A stretch of DNA of 64,000 nt from Pseudonocardia sp. 73-21 (GTDB lineage: Bacteria; Actinomycetota; Actinomycetes; Mycobacteriales; Pseudonocardiaceae), in NCBI RefSeq assembly GCF_001899645.1, contig NZ_MKVV01000071.1, forward strand, positions 1-64,000. The letters run 5' to 3'. How positions within the stretch are numbered: the stretch's first letter is position 1; every line of letters begins with the position of its first letter. Below the pieces are notes generated by a model. That model ran no database searches, was not told the DNA's origin, and worked only from the letters and a program-made list of their open reading frames with translations. Made by a program: the position numbers and the translations under genes. Below, one piece after another: positions 33,419 to 41,869 of the stretch.

Positions 33419-33829
33419 GTGTCCACCACCGTTTCCGCCACCCACGCCCCCACCCCGACCGCCGCCGCGCTTCTCCGGACCGGTTCCGCCGCAACCGTCG
33501 CCGCAGCGGTCGCCACCGCGGTCGTGGCCACCGCCGGTCAGGCGGTCGGCATCAGCACCGACGTGTCCGGGATGCCGATCCCGGCGTCCGGGTTCGCCGT
33601 CATGACGGTGATCTTCGCCGTCCTCGGGCTGGTCATCGCCGTGGCGCTGCGCCAGTTCGCCCACCGGCCGCGCACCGCCTGGCTGCGCACGACCGTCGCA
33701 CTGACCGTGCTGTCGCTCGTGCCCGACGCGCTGGCCGACGCCGCCGTGTCCACCAAGCTGCTGCTGATGCTGACCCACGTCGTGGCGGCTGTCATCGTGA
33801 TCCCCGCCGTCGCCCGGCGCCTGTCCTGA
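33419..33829 (+). CDS. Small four-helix membrane protein (DUF6069-like)
   Basis: GTG 33419 is five bases after GGAGG. The 136 residues have four hydrophobic helices at about 18-40, 56-76, 88-106 and 113-132, with short loops. I recall DUF6069 proteins of this size beside ECF operons. It is the first gene of the unit with the YCII protein and the sigma factor. It might sense or respond to envelope stress. Confidence 0.6.
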   Translation: MSTTVSATHAPTPTAAALLRTGSAATVAAAVATAVVATAGQAVGISTDVSGMPIPASGFAVMTVIFAVLGLVIAVALRQFAHRPRTAWLRTTVALTVLSLVPDALADAAVSTKLLLMLTHVVAAVIVIPAVARRLS

Positions 33830-33856
33830 CCGACGACCACCGAGGAAGCGATCGCC

Positions 33857-34210
33857 ATGCGGTACATGATGAGTGTCCTGAACGACGAGAGCGTCCCCCC
33901 GCCCACGGGCGCGGACCGGGACGCGTCCCTCGCCCGGGTCGGGGTGGTCAACGACGAGATGCAGGCGAAGGGGATCTGGGTGTTCGGCGGCGGGCTGCGG
34001 CCCTCCGACAGCGCCACCGTCGTCCGCGTCCAGGACGGGGCCACCACCATGACCGACGGGCCCTTCGCCGAGACGAAGGAGCAGCTCGGCGGGTTCTGGG
34101 TCATCGAGGTCGCCGATCTCGACGAGGCGCTGTCCTGGGCGCAGAAGTGCGCGGAGGCGTGCTGGGGCCCGATCGAGGTGCGCCCCTTCGACGGCCTGAG
34201 CCAGAGCTGA
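33857..34210 (+). CDS. YCII-related (DGPF-domain) protein
   Basis: The 117-residue protein begins MRYMMSVLNDE and carries the diagnostic 'MTDGPFAETKEQLGGFWV' (about 56-73) and a conserved His-less YCII fold. DGPF proteins accompany ECF42 sigma factors in many actinobacteria; their biochemical role is unsettled. The sigma-factor start is three bases after its stop. Confidence 0.88.
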   Translation: MRYMMSVLNDESVPPPTGADRDASLARVGVVNDEMQAKGIWVFGGGLRPSDSATVVRVQDGATTMTDGPFAETKEQLGGFWVIEVADLDEALSWAQKCAEACWGPIEVRPFDGLSQS

Positions 34211-34213
34211 CGG

Positions 34214-35404
34214 GTGGACCTCAGCAGCGTCTACCGGGCCGAGTACGGCCGCTGCGTCGCCACCCTGACGCGCCTCCTCGGCGACATCGGACTCGCCGAG
34301 GAGGCCGTCCAGGACGCGTTCGCGGTAGCGCTGGAGAAGTGGGAGGTGCTGCCGCCCAACCCGGGCGGCTGGATCGTCACCACCGCGCGCAACCGGGCCG
34401 TCGACCGGTTCCGCCGCGAGGCCACCCGCGAGGAACGCCACGTCCACGCCCTGCTGCTGCACCAGCCCGACGACCGACCCGAGGAGGTGGGACCGGTGCG
34501 CGACGACCAGCTGCGACTGATCTTCACCTGCAGTCACCCGGCCCTCTCCCCGTCCGCGCGGACCGCGCTCACCCTGCGTCTGCTCGGTGGGCTGGAGGTG
34601 CCCGAGATCGCCCGCGCCTACCTCGTGCCCGAGGCGACGATCTCCCAGCGGATCGTGCGGGCGAAGAAGAAGATCCGCGACGCCGCCATCCCGTACCGGG
34701 TGCCGGGCGAGGCGGAGCTTCCGGACCGGCTGCCCCCGGTGCTGACGGTGCTGTACCTGATCTTCAACGAGGGGTACGCGGCGTCGACGGGCCCGCTGCT
34801 GCGCACCGACCTGTCCGGCGAGGCCGTCCGGCTGGCCCGCGCGCTCGCCGACCTGATGCCCGACGAGCCGGAGGTGCTCGGACTGCTGGCACTGCTGCTG
34901 CTCACCGAGGCCCGCAGGGCGGCCCGCGTGGGACCGTCCGGGGAGCTCGTGACGCTCGCCGAGCAGGACCGCACGCTCTGGAACGGCGAGCTGATCGCCG
35001 AGGGCCACGAGCTCGTCCGGCGCTGCCTGCGTCGCGACCGGCCCGGCCCGTACCAGATCCAGGCCGCCATCAACGCCGTGCACACCGACGGGCCCGCCAC
35101 CGACTGGCCGCAGGTGCTGGCCCTCTACGACCAGCTCGTCGCGCACACCCCGACGCCGATCGTGGCCCTGAACCGGGCCGTGGCTCTCGCCGAGGTGCAC
35201 GGGCCCGCGGCCGCGCTCTCCGTCGTCGAGGACCTGGACATCCCCGGCTACCACCTGCTGCCCGCCACCCGGGCCGACCTGCTGGCCCGCCTGGGCCGCA
35301 CCGACGAGGCCCGCGCCGCCTACGACGAGGCCGCGGCCCTGGCCGGCAACCACACCGAGCGGGCGTTCCTGCTGGGCCGCCGCGCCCGCCTCGGCGAACG
35401 ATGA
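34214..35404 (+). CDS. ECF42-type RNA polymerase sigma factor with long C-terminal domain
   Basis: The 396-residue protein has sigma region 2 (about 5-70: 'LAEEAVQDAFAVALEKWE', 'GGWIVTTARNRAVDRFRR'), region 4 (about 100-150: 'LRLLGGLEVPEIARAYLVPE') and a roughly 200-residue TPR-like extension typical of ECF42. No anti-sigma gene is nearby, and the C-terminal domain is thought to contribute to control in this group. GTG 34214 fits the spacing to the YCII gene. Confidence 0.9.
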   Translation: MDLSSVYRAEYGRCVATLTRLLGDIGLAEEAVQDAFAVALEKWEVLPPNPGGWIVTTARNRAVDRFRREATREERHVHALLLHQPDDRPEEVGPVRDDQLRLIFTCSHPALSPSARTALTLRLLGGLEVPEIARAYLVPEATISQRIVRAKKKIRDAAIPYRVPGEAELPDRLPPVLTVLYLIFNEGYAASTGPLLRTDLSGEAVRLARALADLMPDEPEVLGLLALLLLTEARRAARVGPSGELVTLAEQDRTLWNGELIAEGHELVRRCLRRDRPGPYQIQAAINAVHTDGPATDWPQVLALYDQLVAHTPTPIVALNRAVALAEVHGPAAALSVVEDLDIPGYHLLPATRADLLARLGRTDEARAAYDEAAALAGNHTERAFLLGRRARLGER

Positions 35405-35411
35405 TCATGCA

Positions 35412-35438
35412 CCGCCCGGCGGAGCGGAGACCGGGCGG
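35412..35438 (+). terminator. Hairpin after the ECF42 operon
   Basis: CCGCCCGG (35412-35419) and CCGGGCGG (35431-35438) form a perfect 8-bp stem with an 11-base loop, eight bases after the sigma-factor stop. Confidence 0.5.
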
Positions 35439-35638
35439 CCGGGCCACTCGGTGAGGAGCTCCCGCTCGGCGGCGCTCAGCCCGTCGAGCCGGGGTGCCAT
35501 CGCGCGGAGGGCGACGGCCGTGGCCATCAGCCCGTCCTCCGGACCTCCCGACCCGGGTGTGGTGCCCACGGCAGTATCACGCGCAGCTCGCGGGTTCTCT
35601 CAGTGCAGGGACCCGCCCGGCGTGACGTGGAGGATGCG

Positions 35639-37942
35639 ATGTCCGGAACTCCGAAGGGCCTGCCCGCGCTGTCGCCCGGTGACGACCACGAGCTGCGCGT
35701 GCACGGCGTGGCGGGCAGCTCGCCCGAGAGCATGCTCGGGCTCTCGGCGCGGCTGCAGGCCACGGGCGTCCGCGGGACGGGCGGCGCCGATCCCGTCGTC
35801 CCGTCCCGCGGCACCGTCGGTGCCGACACGGAGTGCATCGCCGACCCGGCGCCCGGGGACGTCTCGGTGTGGGAGCCGCCCGCCGTCGACCCGACCCTGC
35901 GCGCGTTCTCCTGGAGCTCGCTGACCTCGGGGCACTGGTACCAGGCGTTCTACCTCCTACTGCTGCCGTTCATGCTCGCGAACCTCGCCGGCTGGATGAT
36001 CGTCGGCCGGTCACCGCTGGGGCGCGGGTGGGAGGTCCGGCTCGCGTCGTTCCTGGTGCGCGCGATCGGTCTGCTCGTCACCGGGGTGTTCGTCGTCTCC
36101 GCCCAGATCGTGGTGGCCGACCTGGTGGTGGTCCAGTGGCTGCGCTGGCCGGTGGCCATCGGGCCGGTGACCACGGCGGCGGTGCTGGTCGGTGTCGTGG
36201 TGCTGACCCGGATCCGCCAGCAGCCGGGAGCCCGCCGTCCCTGGGAGAACCACGACGACCCCGTCGGGCAGTGCTCGCTGACCGACCAGGCGCGGATGTG
36301 GAACAGCCCCGGCATCAACGTCACGCTCCGGTGGCTGCACCTCGACGCGGGCCTCGCCACGATCGCGCTGCTCGCGGCGTGGCCCATCGGGCCGGCCCCG
36401 GGGTGGACGGGGCTGCTCGCTCTCGGCCTGGGTGGGGTCGTCGTGGTGGTCGTCGTCGCGCTGCTGGCCTGGGTCAGCCTCGGCGACGGCCACACTGCGA
36501 TGGGCCCGACCATGGCCGTGGTCCGGCCGCTCAGCGCGGTGTCGGGGCTCGCGGCGCTCACGGCGGCAGCGCACCAGGAGGGGCTGCCCGCGGGCACGTT
36601 CCTCCCGGGCGCTCCCCTGCACGCGCTGCACGGGGCGATCGTGTGGATCGCGCTCGCGGTGCTCGTCGGGGTCGTGGCCCTCACCGCGGTCGGCCTGGGC
36701 ACCGGGCACGGCCGGGCCGCGACGAACGCACCGGCGGTGCTGCTGATGGCCGCCAGCCTCGGCGCGATGCTGGGCGCCGGGCTCGCGGGCCAGGTCGGGC
36801 GGCAGACCGGACTCTGCACGGGGTCCTGCCCCGAGCTCGGACCGTACGTCACGTGGCTCGCGGTCGGCGTCACCGTCACGGTCGCGGTGCTGGTGGTGTA
36901 CGTGCTGGTCAGGGCGGTCTGGCTGAGGTCCCACCCGTCGACGGAGGGGTCGCTGGTGCACCGGCTGACCGGCAGCGCAGGCGGCATCACGGTGCTGGTC
37001 CTGGCCTGCGGCGCGACGCAGCTGGTGGTGGGGCTCGTGCTGGCGCTGCGCGGGTACGACGGACGGCAGAGCACGAGCGGCGTCCTCGCCGTCACCGAGG
37101 TCGTCGTGGCGGTGCTGATCGCCGCGCCGGTGCTCGCCGGCGCCGCCGTCCTCGCCTGGCGGCTGCCGGCCACCCCCACGCGGCGGGCGAACCTCCCGCC
37201 GAACCGGGCGGCGTGGGTCGGGCGGGTCGTCGGTCTCGCGGCCGTCGTCGCCGCGGTCGGGATCACGGTCGGCACGACCTGGACCGTGGCGGTGCTCGGC
37301 GTCCCGCTGCCGCCGCGGACCTTCACCGACCTCGCGCTCGACGTCGCGATCCTCCTGCCGACCGCCGCGGTCGTCACCCGCGTCTACACCGGCCTGACCA
37401 ACCGCGGTGTGCGCCGCGGCGTGGGAGTGCTGTGGGACGTGGGCACGTTCTGGCCTCGGTGGTTCCATCCGTTCGCCCCGCCGACCTACTCCGACGTGGC
37501 GGTGCCCCGGCTCGTCGGGCAGATCGCGTCGGACCTCCAGGCGGGCCACCGGCTCGTGCTGGCCCCGCACAGCCAGGGCGCGGTGATCGCCGCGACCGCC
37601 GTCCTGGGTTCGGCCGGGACCGACCGGCTCGCGATGCTCAGCTACGGCTCGCCCTGGGAGCACCTGTACGCCCCGTTCTTCCCGCTGTACGTCAACGCCG
37701 CGACGACGTCCGCCGTCATCGCCCGGCTCGGCGGCCCCGACGCGCTGCGCTGGCGCAACCTCCACCGCGTCACCGACCCGATCGGCGGCCCGATCGCCGG
37801 CGTGCCCGACCAGGAGCCGCTGCCCGATCCGTGCCGCCGCGCCCACTCCGACTACTGGCTCGAGCCCCAGTACGCCGAGGCCGTGGTGCGGCTGCGCCTG
37901 ACGCTGGCGACGCCGACGGGTGGAACGTTCGTCGACGCGTAA
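35639..37942 (+). CDS. Multi-pass membrane protein with a C-terminal alpha/beta-hydrolase-like domain
   Basis: ATG 35639 follows GGAGG. The 767-residue protein starts with a soluble 'DDHELRVHGVAGSSPESML' segment (about 15-33) of the kind seen before lipase folds. About 10-12 membrane helices follow across 100-590, then a cytoplasmic or external domain with 'RLVLAPHSQGAVIAATAVLG' (positions about 639-658). The nucleophile elbow is H-S-Q-G, and a later 'SYGSPWEHLYAP' completes the pattern. The hydrolase appears split by the membrane region. Substrate unknown, possibly a lipid. Confidence 0.7.
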   Translation: MSGTPKGLPALSPGDDHELRVHGVAGSSPESMLGLSARLQATGVRGTGGADPVVPSRGTVGADTECIADPAPGDVSVWEPPAVDPTLRAFSWSSLTSGHWYQAFYLLLLPFMLANLAGWMIVGRSPLGRGWEVRLASFLVRAIGLLVTGVFVVSAQIVVADLVVVQWLRWPVAIGPVTTAAVLVGVVVLTRIRQQPGARRPWENHDDPVGQCSLTDQARMWNSPGINVTLRWLHLDAGLATIALLAAWPIGPAPGWTGLLALGLGGVVVVVVVALLAWVSLGDGHTAMGPTMAVVRPLSAVSGLAALTAAAHQEGLPAGTFLPGAPLHALHGAIVWIALAVLVGVVALTAVGLGTGHGRAATNAPAVLLMAASLGAMLGAGLAGQVGRQTGLCTGSCPELGPYVTWLAVGVTVTVAVLVVYVLVRAVWLRSHPSTEGSLVHRLTGSAGGITVLVLACGATQLVVGLVLALRGYDGRQSTSGVLAVTEVVVAVLIAAPVLAGAAVLAWRLPATPTRRANLPPNRAAWVGRVVGLAAVVAAVGITVGTTWTVAVLGVPLPPRTFTDLALDVAILLPTAAVVTRVYTGLTNRGVRRGVGVLWDVGTFWPRWFHPFAPPTYSDVAVPRLVGQIASDLQAGHRLVLAPHSQGAVIAATAVLGSAGTDRLAMLSYGSPWEHLYAPFFPLYVNAATTSAVIARLGGPDALRWRNLHRVTDPIGGPIAGVPDQEPLPDPCRRAHSDYWLEPQYAEAVVRLRLTLATPTGGTFVDA

Positions 37943-37952
37943 CGGCAACCCG

Positions 37953-38428
37953 TTGCACTGGCTGAGCCCGCTGGTCTACCTCGGACCGGCCGTCAGCACG
38001 TTAGCGATCACCCGACCCGGAATTCCGGCGAGCCTCGGCGCGCCGATGGCGGTGGGCGTCGTCCTCGTGGCCGTCGTGCGCCAGATCTGGCTGCGCCACA
38101 GGGTCTGGCCGCGGCCCGACTCCGTACCGCCGCTGCGGCCCGTCGCCGCCGTTCCCGCCGGCACCGACCCCGCGGTCGCGGCCGTGCCGGCCGCCCGGTC
38201 ACGGCGCGCCGAGGCCCGGCGCATCGTCGCCGACGACCCGCTGCTCGGCCGCGACCTCACGATCGGACGCCCCGACCTGCCGCGTGACTACGACGACGGC
38301 GGCCTGGTCGACCTCAACTCCGCCCCGGCGGCCGCTTCGCGCAGGTGGACGACGTGTCCGCCTACACCGACATCCCGGTCGACCTGTGGGACCGGATCCG
38401 TGACCGGGCGGTGGCGTTCCGCGGCTGA
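37953..38428 (+). pseudogene. Frameshifted membrane/helix-hairpin-helix-type gene
   Basis: Frame 3 gives a short hydrophobic N-terminus (LHWLSPLVYLGPAVSTLAIT), a Pro/Ala linker, then DDGGLVDLNSAPAA, like the start of a ComEA-type helix-hairpin-helix. At about 38330 the sense continues in another frame as FAQVDDVSAYTDIPVDLWDR...FRG and ends at TGA 38426. One lost or gained base separates the two halves. Real decay or a sequencing error would both explain it. Start (TTG 37953) is uncertain. Confidence 0.45.
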
Positions 38429-38542
38429 TCGCTGCGGCCGCGGGTCACATGCCCGCCCTGCCTCCCATCGCACCGTCCGACGTCGGGGTCACCGGCACGA
38501 CGAAGGGCACCGCCCACATCACCCTTTTCATCTCTATTGTCG

Positions 38543-38551
38543 AGACACTTG
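38543..38551. promoter_or_regulatory. Candidate MarR site before the oxidoreductase operon
   Basis: AGACACTTG lies within GTCGAGACACTTGTTCATCG, 14 bases upstream of a TACGCT -10 element. The same nine bases occur in the promoter of the MarR gene at 41791-41799. Confidence 0.4.
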
Positions 38552-38564
38552 TTCATCGAGGGAG

Positions 38565-38570
38565 TACGCT
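38565..38570 (+). promoter_or_regulatory. -10 element for a leaderless transcript
   Basis: TACGCT (TANNNT) ends seven bases before GTG 38578, so transcription would begin at the start codon. This decides GTG 38578 over ATG 38584. Confidence 0.5.
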
Positions 38571-38577
38571 CGGTGCC

Positions 38578-39015
38578 GTGACCATGCCTGATCTCGTCGC
38601 CATGAACGCGACCACGAGCCGCAAGATCCTCGACGAGCCCGCACAGCCGCTCGTCGAGGGCGGGTACGCGCTGCGGGTGGTGCACACCACCGGGCGCCGC
38701 AGCGGCGAGCGGCGGGCCACCCCGCTGGGCGTCGTGCAGGTCGACGGCGCGCTCCACCTCATCTCCCCCGACCGCAGCCGCGCGTGGGTGCGCAACATCG
38801 AGGCCGACCCCCACGTCGAACTCGCCCCCGGTGAGGACCCGCGTCGAGCCGTCCCGGCCGACCCGGAACCCGCCGCGCGCGCCATCTCCGCCTACCTGAA
38901 GGCGATGCAGGTGCCGTGGGCCCTGCGGGCGTTCCCCATGTCCCCCGAGGCGAGCCACGAGGAGATCACCGAGCACCTCGACTCGATCGCGGTCTACCGC
39001 CTGGACCCCCGATGA
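38578..39015 (+). CDS. F420-dependent (DDN-type) nitroreductase-family oxidoreductase
   Basis: The 145-residue split-barrel protein has the Ddn/Rv3547-like pattern 'LRVVHTTGRRSGERRATPLGV' (positions about 31-51), then 'WVRNIEADPHVEL'. These proteins bind deazaflavin F420 and reduce quinones or nitro compounds at the membrane. Its stop overlaps the ATG of the FAD monooxygenase gene. Control by the MarR protein encoded downstream is suggested by a shared promoter motif. Confidence 0.85.
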   Translation: MTMPDLVAMNATTSRKILDEPAQPLVEGGYALRVVHTTGRRSGERRATPLGVVQVDGALHLISPDRSRAWVRNIEADPHVELAPGEDPRRAVPADPEPAARAISAYLKAMQVPWALRAFPMSPEASHEEITEHLDSIAVYRLDPR

Positions 39016-40217
39016 CGGACGTCGCCGTCGCCGGCGGTGGGCCCGGCGGGATGGTGCTCGCCTACCTGCTCGCGCGGGCCGGCATCCCCGTCACGCTGCT
39101 GGAGTCGCGTCAGGACTTCGACCGCGACTTCCGCGGCGACTCCCTGCACCCCTGGACGCTCGAGCTGTTCGACGAGCTCGGCCTCGCCGACGACCTGCTC
39201 GCCCTGCCGCACCACCCGGCGCGCTACTTCCGCTTCCACACCCCGAGCGGCGAGGTCACCACCGCCGACTACGGCAAGGTCAGGAGCAAGTACCCGTACG
39301 TCGCGCTCATGCCGCAGGCCCGCTTCCTCGACTTCGTCGCCGAGCGGGCGAAGCGGCTGCCGGGCTTCGAGCTCAAGCTGGGCGCGAAGGTCACCGGCCT
39401 CCTGGACGGCGGCGGCGTCCGCTACCGGGACGCCGACGGCGAGCACGAGCTGCCGGCCACGCTGACCGTCGCCGCCGACGGGCGGTTCTCCAGGATCCGC
39501 AAGCTCGCCGGGCTGCCCGCGCACTCGCTGGGCGCGCAGACCGACCTGCTGTGGTTCCGGCTGCCCCGTCACGACACCGACCCGCCCGACGCCGACGTCG
39601 ACCTGTTCTTCGGCAGGCACCACTACGTGGGCCTGCTGAGCGGTCCCGTCGACTGGCAGATCGGCTACTCGCTGCCCAAGGGCGGCTACCCGGCCGTCCG
39701 CGAGGCCGGCGTGGAGCCGATCAGGGCGTTCCTGCGTGAGCACCTGCCGTGGCTCGGCGACCGCGTGGACCTGCTCACCGACATGAACCAGACCACGCTG
39801 CTCTCGGTGGACATCTCCCGCGTCGAGCGCTGGCACCGGCCGGGGCTGCTGCTCATCGGCGACGCCGCGCACGTCATCTCCCCCGTCGGCGGCAACGGGA
39901 TCCTGATGGCCGTCCAGGACGCCGTGGCGGCGGCGAACCGGCTGGTCGGGCCCCTGCGCGCGGGCACCCTGACCGAGGACGACCTCGCCGCCGTGCAACG
40001 CGACCGCGAGCCGTCGATCATCGAGGTGCAGGCGCAGCAGGTGCGCACCGAGAAGCGCGTGGCGGCCGCCCGCGAGCGCGGCAGGCCGATCGCGCCGCCG
40101 GCGTTCCTCAAGCTGCTGACCGCGATCCCCGGCATCCGCGGGCGGGCCGCCCGCTCCAACGCCTACGGTCCGCGCCCGCCCTCGCTCGATCCTGCCGTCC
40201 TCGCGGTACCGGCCTAA
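39012..40217 (+). CDS. FAD-dependent aromatic/polyketide-type monooxygenase (PHBH fold)
   Basis: The 401-residue protein has the N-terminal Rossmann loop 'VAGGGPGGMVLAYLLARAG', the 'VAADGRFSRIRKLAG' DG motif (near 157) and 'GDAAHVISPVGGNGILMAVQ' (about 282-301, the GD motif that binds FAD ribityl). This fold uses NAD(P)H and O2 to hydroxylate aromatic rings. The substrate is unknown. It is the middle gene of an F420-oxidoreductase/monooxygenase/aldo-keto-reductase set. Confidence 0.9.
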   Translation: MTDVAVAGGGPGGMVLAYLLARAGIPVTLLESRQDFDRDFRGDSLHPWTLELFDELGLADDLLALPHHPARYFRFHTPSGEVTTADYGKVRSKYPYVALMPQARFLDFVAERAKRLPGFELKLGAKVTGLLDGGGVRYRDADGEHELPATLTVAADGRFSRIRKLAGLPAHSLGAQTDLLWFRLPRHDTDPPDADVDLFFGRHHYVGLLSGPVDWQIGYSLPKGGYPAVREAGVEPIRAFLREHLPWLGDRVDLLTDMNQTTLLSVDISRVERWHRPGLLLIGDAAHVISPVGGNGILMAVQDAVAAANRLVGPLRAGTLTEDDLAAVQRDREPSIIEVQAQQVRTEKRVAAARERGRPIAPPAFLKLLTAIPGIRGRAARSNAYGPRPPSLDPAVLAVPA

Positions 40218-40220
40218 CGT
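40215..40220 (+). promoter_or_regulatory. Internal -10 element before the aldo/keto reductase
   Basis: TAACGT overlaps the stop of the monooxygenase gene and ends seven bases before ATG 40228, a leaderless arrangement. No strong ribosome site is present, which supports this. Confidence 0.4.
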
Positions 40221-40227
40221 CCAGGGC

Positions 40228-41262
40228 ATGGACTACCGCAACCTCGGCCGGACCGGCATGCAGGTCAGCCCCCTCTGCCTGGGGGCCATGATGTTCGGCG
40301 CGTGGGGGGAACCCGATCACGACGTCTCGATCGGGATCATCCACCACGCGCTGGACTCCGGCATCAACTTCATCGACACCGCCGACGTCTACAGCCAGGG
40401 CGAGTCGGAGGAGATCGTCGGCAAGGCGCTGGCGGGCGGCCGGCGCGACGACGTCGTCCTGGCCACGAAGTTCCACGGCCAGATGGGCGAGCACCCGCTG
40501 CACAAGGGCAACTCGCGCCGCTGGATCGTCCAGGAGGTCGAGAACAGCCTGCGCCGCCTGCAGACCGACTGGATCGACCTCTACCAGGTGCACCGCCCCG
40601 AGGCGGGCACCGACGTCGAGGAGACGCTCTCGGCCCTGACCGACCTGCAGCGCCAGGGCAAGATCCGGGCGTTCGGCTCGTCCACGTTCCCGGCCCACGA
40701 GGTGGTCGAGGCGCAGTGGACCGCCGAGAGGCGCGCACTGGGCCGGTTCGTCACCGAGCAGCCGCCGTACTCGATGCTCGTGCGCGGCATCGAGAAGGAC
40801 CTGCTCCCCGTCACGGAGAAGTACGGGATGGGCGTGCTGCCCTGGAGCCCGCTGGCCGGCGGCTGGCTCTCGGGCCGCTACCGCAAGGACCTGGAGATCC
40901 CGACGTCGCACCGCCGGCAACGGATGGCGGGCCGCTACGACCTGTCGATCCCGGCCAACCAGGCGAAGCTCGACGCCGCCGACGCGCTGGCCGGGGTGGC
41001 CGCGAAGGCCGGGCTGACCCTGGTGCACATGGCGCTGGCCTTCACGCTCGCCCACCCCGCGGTGACGGCGCCGATCATCGGCCCGCGCACCCTCGAGCAC
41101 CTCGACTCGCAGCTCGGCGCGGTCGACGTGACCCTGGACGCCGACGTGCTCGACGCCATCGACGAGATCGTGCCACCGGGCGTCACGCTGTCACAGTTCG
41201 ACGAGGGCTACGTGCCGCCGTCGCTCCAGGAGCCGTTCCTGCGCCGCCGCCGCACCGCCTGA
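40228..41262 (+). CDS. Aldo/keto reductase
   Basis: The 344-residue TIM-barrel enzyme shows the family's 'INFIDTADVYSQGESEEIVG' (about 47-66, catalytic Asp and Tyr), the catalytic Lys in 'VLATKFHGQMG' and His in 'LYQVHRPEAG'. The cofactor segment 'PIIGPRTLEHLDSQLGAV' (near 288) marks NADPH use, as in the YajO/Gpr-like group. The last 55 bases overlap the convergent MarR gene. Confidence 0.92.
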   Translation: MDYRNLGRTGMQVSPLCLGAMMFGAWGEPDHDVSIGIIHHALDSGINFIDTADVYSQGESEEIVGKALAGGRRDDVVLATKFHGQMGEHPLHKGNSRRWIVQEVENSLRRLQTDWIDLYQVHRPEAGTDVEETLSALTDLQRQGKIRAFGSSTFPAHEVVEAQWTAERRALGRFVTEQPPYSMLVRGIEKDLLPVTEKYGMGVLPWSPLAGGWLSGRYRKDLEIPTSHRRQRMAGRYDLSIPANQAKLDAADALAGVAAKAGLTLVHMALAFTLAHPAVTAPIIGPRTLEHLDSQLGAVDVTLDADVLDAIDEIVPPGVTLSQFDEGYVPPSLQEPFLRRRRTA

Positions 41263-41774
41263 GCCTCGCGCTGCGCGGTCAACTCGTCGAACCCGGCGTT
41301 CGGCGAGCCGCCCGCGCGGCCCTCGGTGAGGCGGTCGAGCATCACCTCGCAGACCTCGCGGAAGCTCTCCACCTGCTCGGGCGTCAGCCCGTCGAACAGG
41401 TTCTCCCGCACGCAGCGGACGTGCCCGGGCGCGGCCGCGCTCAGCACCTCACGCCCCGGCTCGGTGAGCACGACGTGGATCACGCGCTTGTCGATCGGGT
41501 CCAGCTCGCGCCGCACCCAGCCGTTCTTCTCCAGCCGCGACACCGCGTGGCTCATCCGGCTCTGGGAATGGTCCATGATCGCGGCCAGCTGCGTCATCCG
41601 GGCGGAGCCGCCGGGGCGGTCGGAGAGCTGCACGAGCACCCCGTAGTGGGTGTGCGCGATGTTCGAGTCGGTGAGCAGCTGCCGGTCGAGGGCCCGCATC
41701 AGCAGCATGTTCGACACCAGGTACGCCCGCCACGCCGCGGCCTCGGCCGGGCTCAGCCACTTCTCTGCGCTCAC
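41208..41774 (-). CDS. MarR family transcriptional regulator
   Basis: GTG 41774 is seven bases after a TAGGGT -10 element, so I prefer it to the earlier GTG codons. The 188-residue protein has the MarR winged helix: 'ARMTQLAAIMDHSQSRMSHA' (about 59-78), then 'VSRLEKNGWVRRELDPIDKR' with the wing. A basic C-terminal tail ('VRRRRRNG') overlaps the end of the aldo/keto reductase gene on the other strand. It probably represses itself and the oxidoreductase operon. Confidence 0.9.
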   Translation of the reverse strand: MSAEKWLSPAEAAAWRAYLVSNMLLMRALDRQLLTDSNIAHTHYGVLVQLSDRPGGSARMTQLAAIMDHSQSRMSHAVSRLEKNGWVRRELDPIDKRVIHVVLTEPGREVLSAAAPGHVRCVRENLFDGLTPEQVESFREVCEVMLDRLTEGRAGGSPNAGFDELTAQREAQAVRRRRRNGSWSDGGT

Positions 41775-41781
41775 GGACACC

Positions 41782-41799
41782 ACCCTAGTCAGACACTTG
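41782..41799 (-). promoter_or_regulatory. MarR gene promoter with candidate operator
   Basis: On the minus strand TAGGGT (41787-41782) is followed by seven bases and GTG 41774, a leaderless start. Three bases upstream of it lies the nonamer AGACACTTG (41791-41799, plus-strand orientation) shared with the oxidoreductase operon promoter. Confidence 0.45.
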
Positions 41800-41869
41800 A
41801 ACGTTGATATGACCGCTGTCCGGGCGGACCGGCGGTTCCTGCCGCCGGCGTGCCGGGCACTATTCCGGG

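Noticed and set aside
35405..35569. 54-codon minus-strand frame between the sigma factor and the membrane hydrolase
   Set aside because: It has no ribosome site and contains the probable terminator hairpin at 35412-35438.
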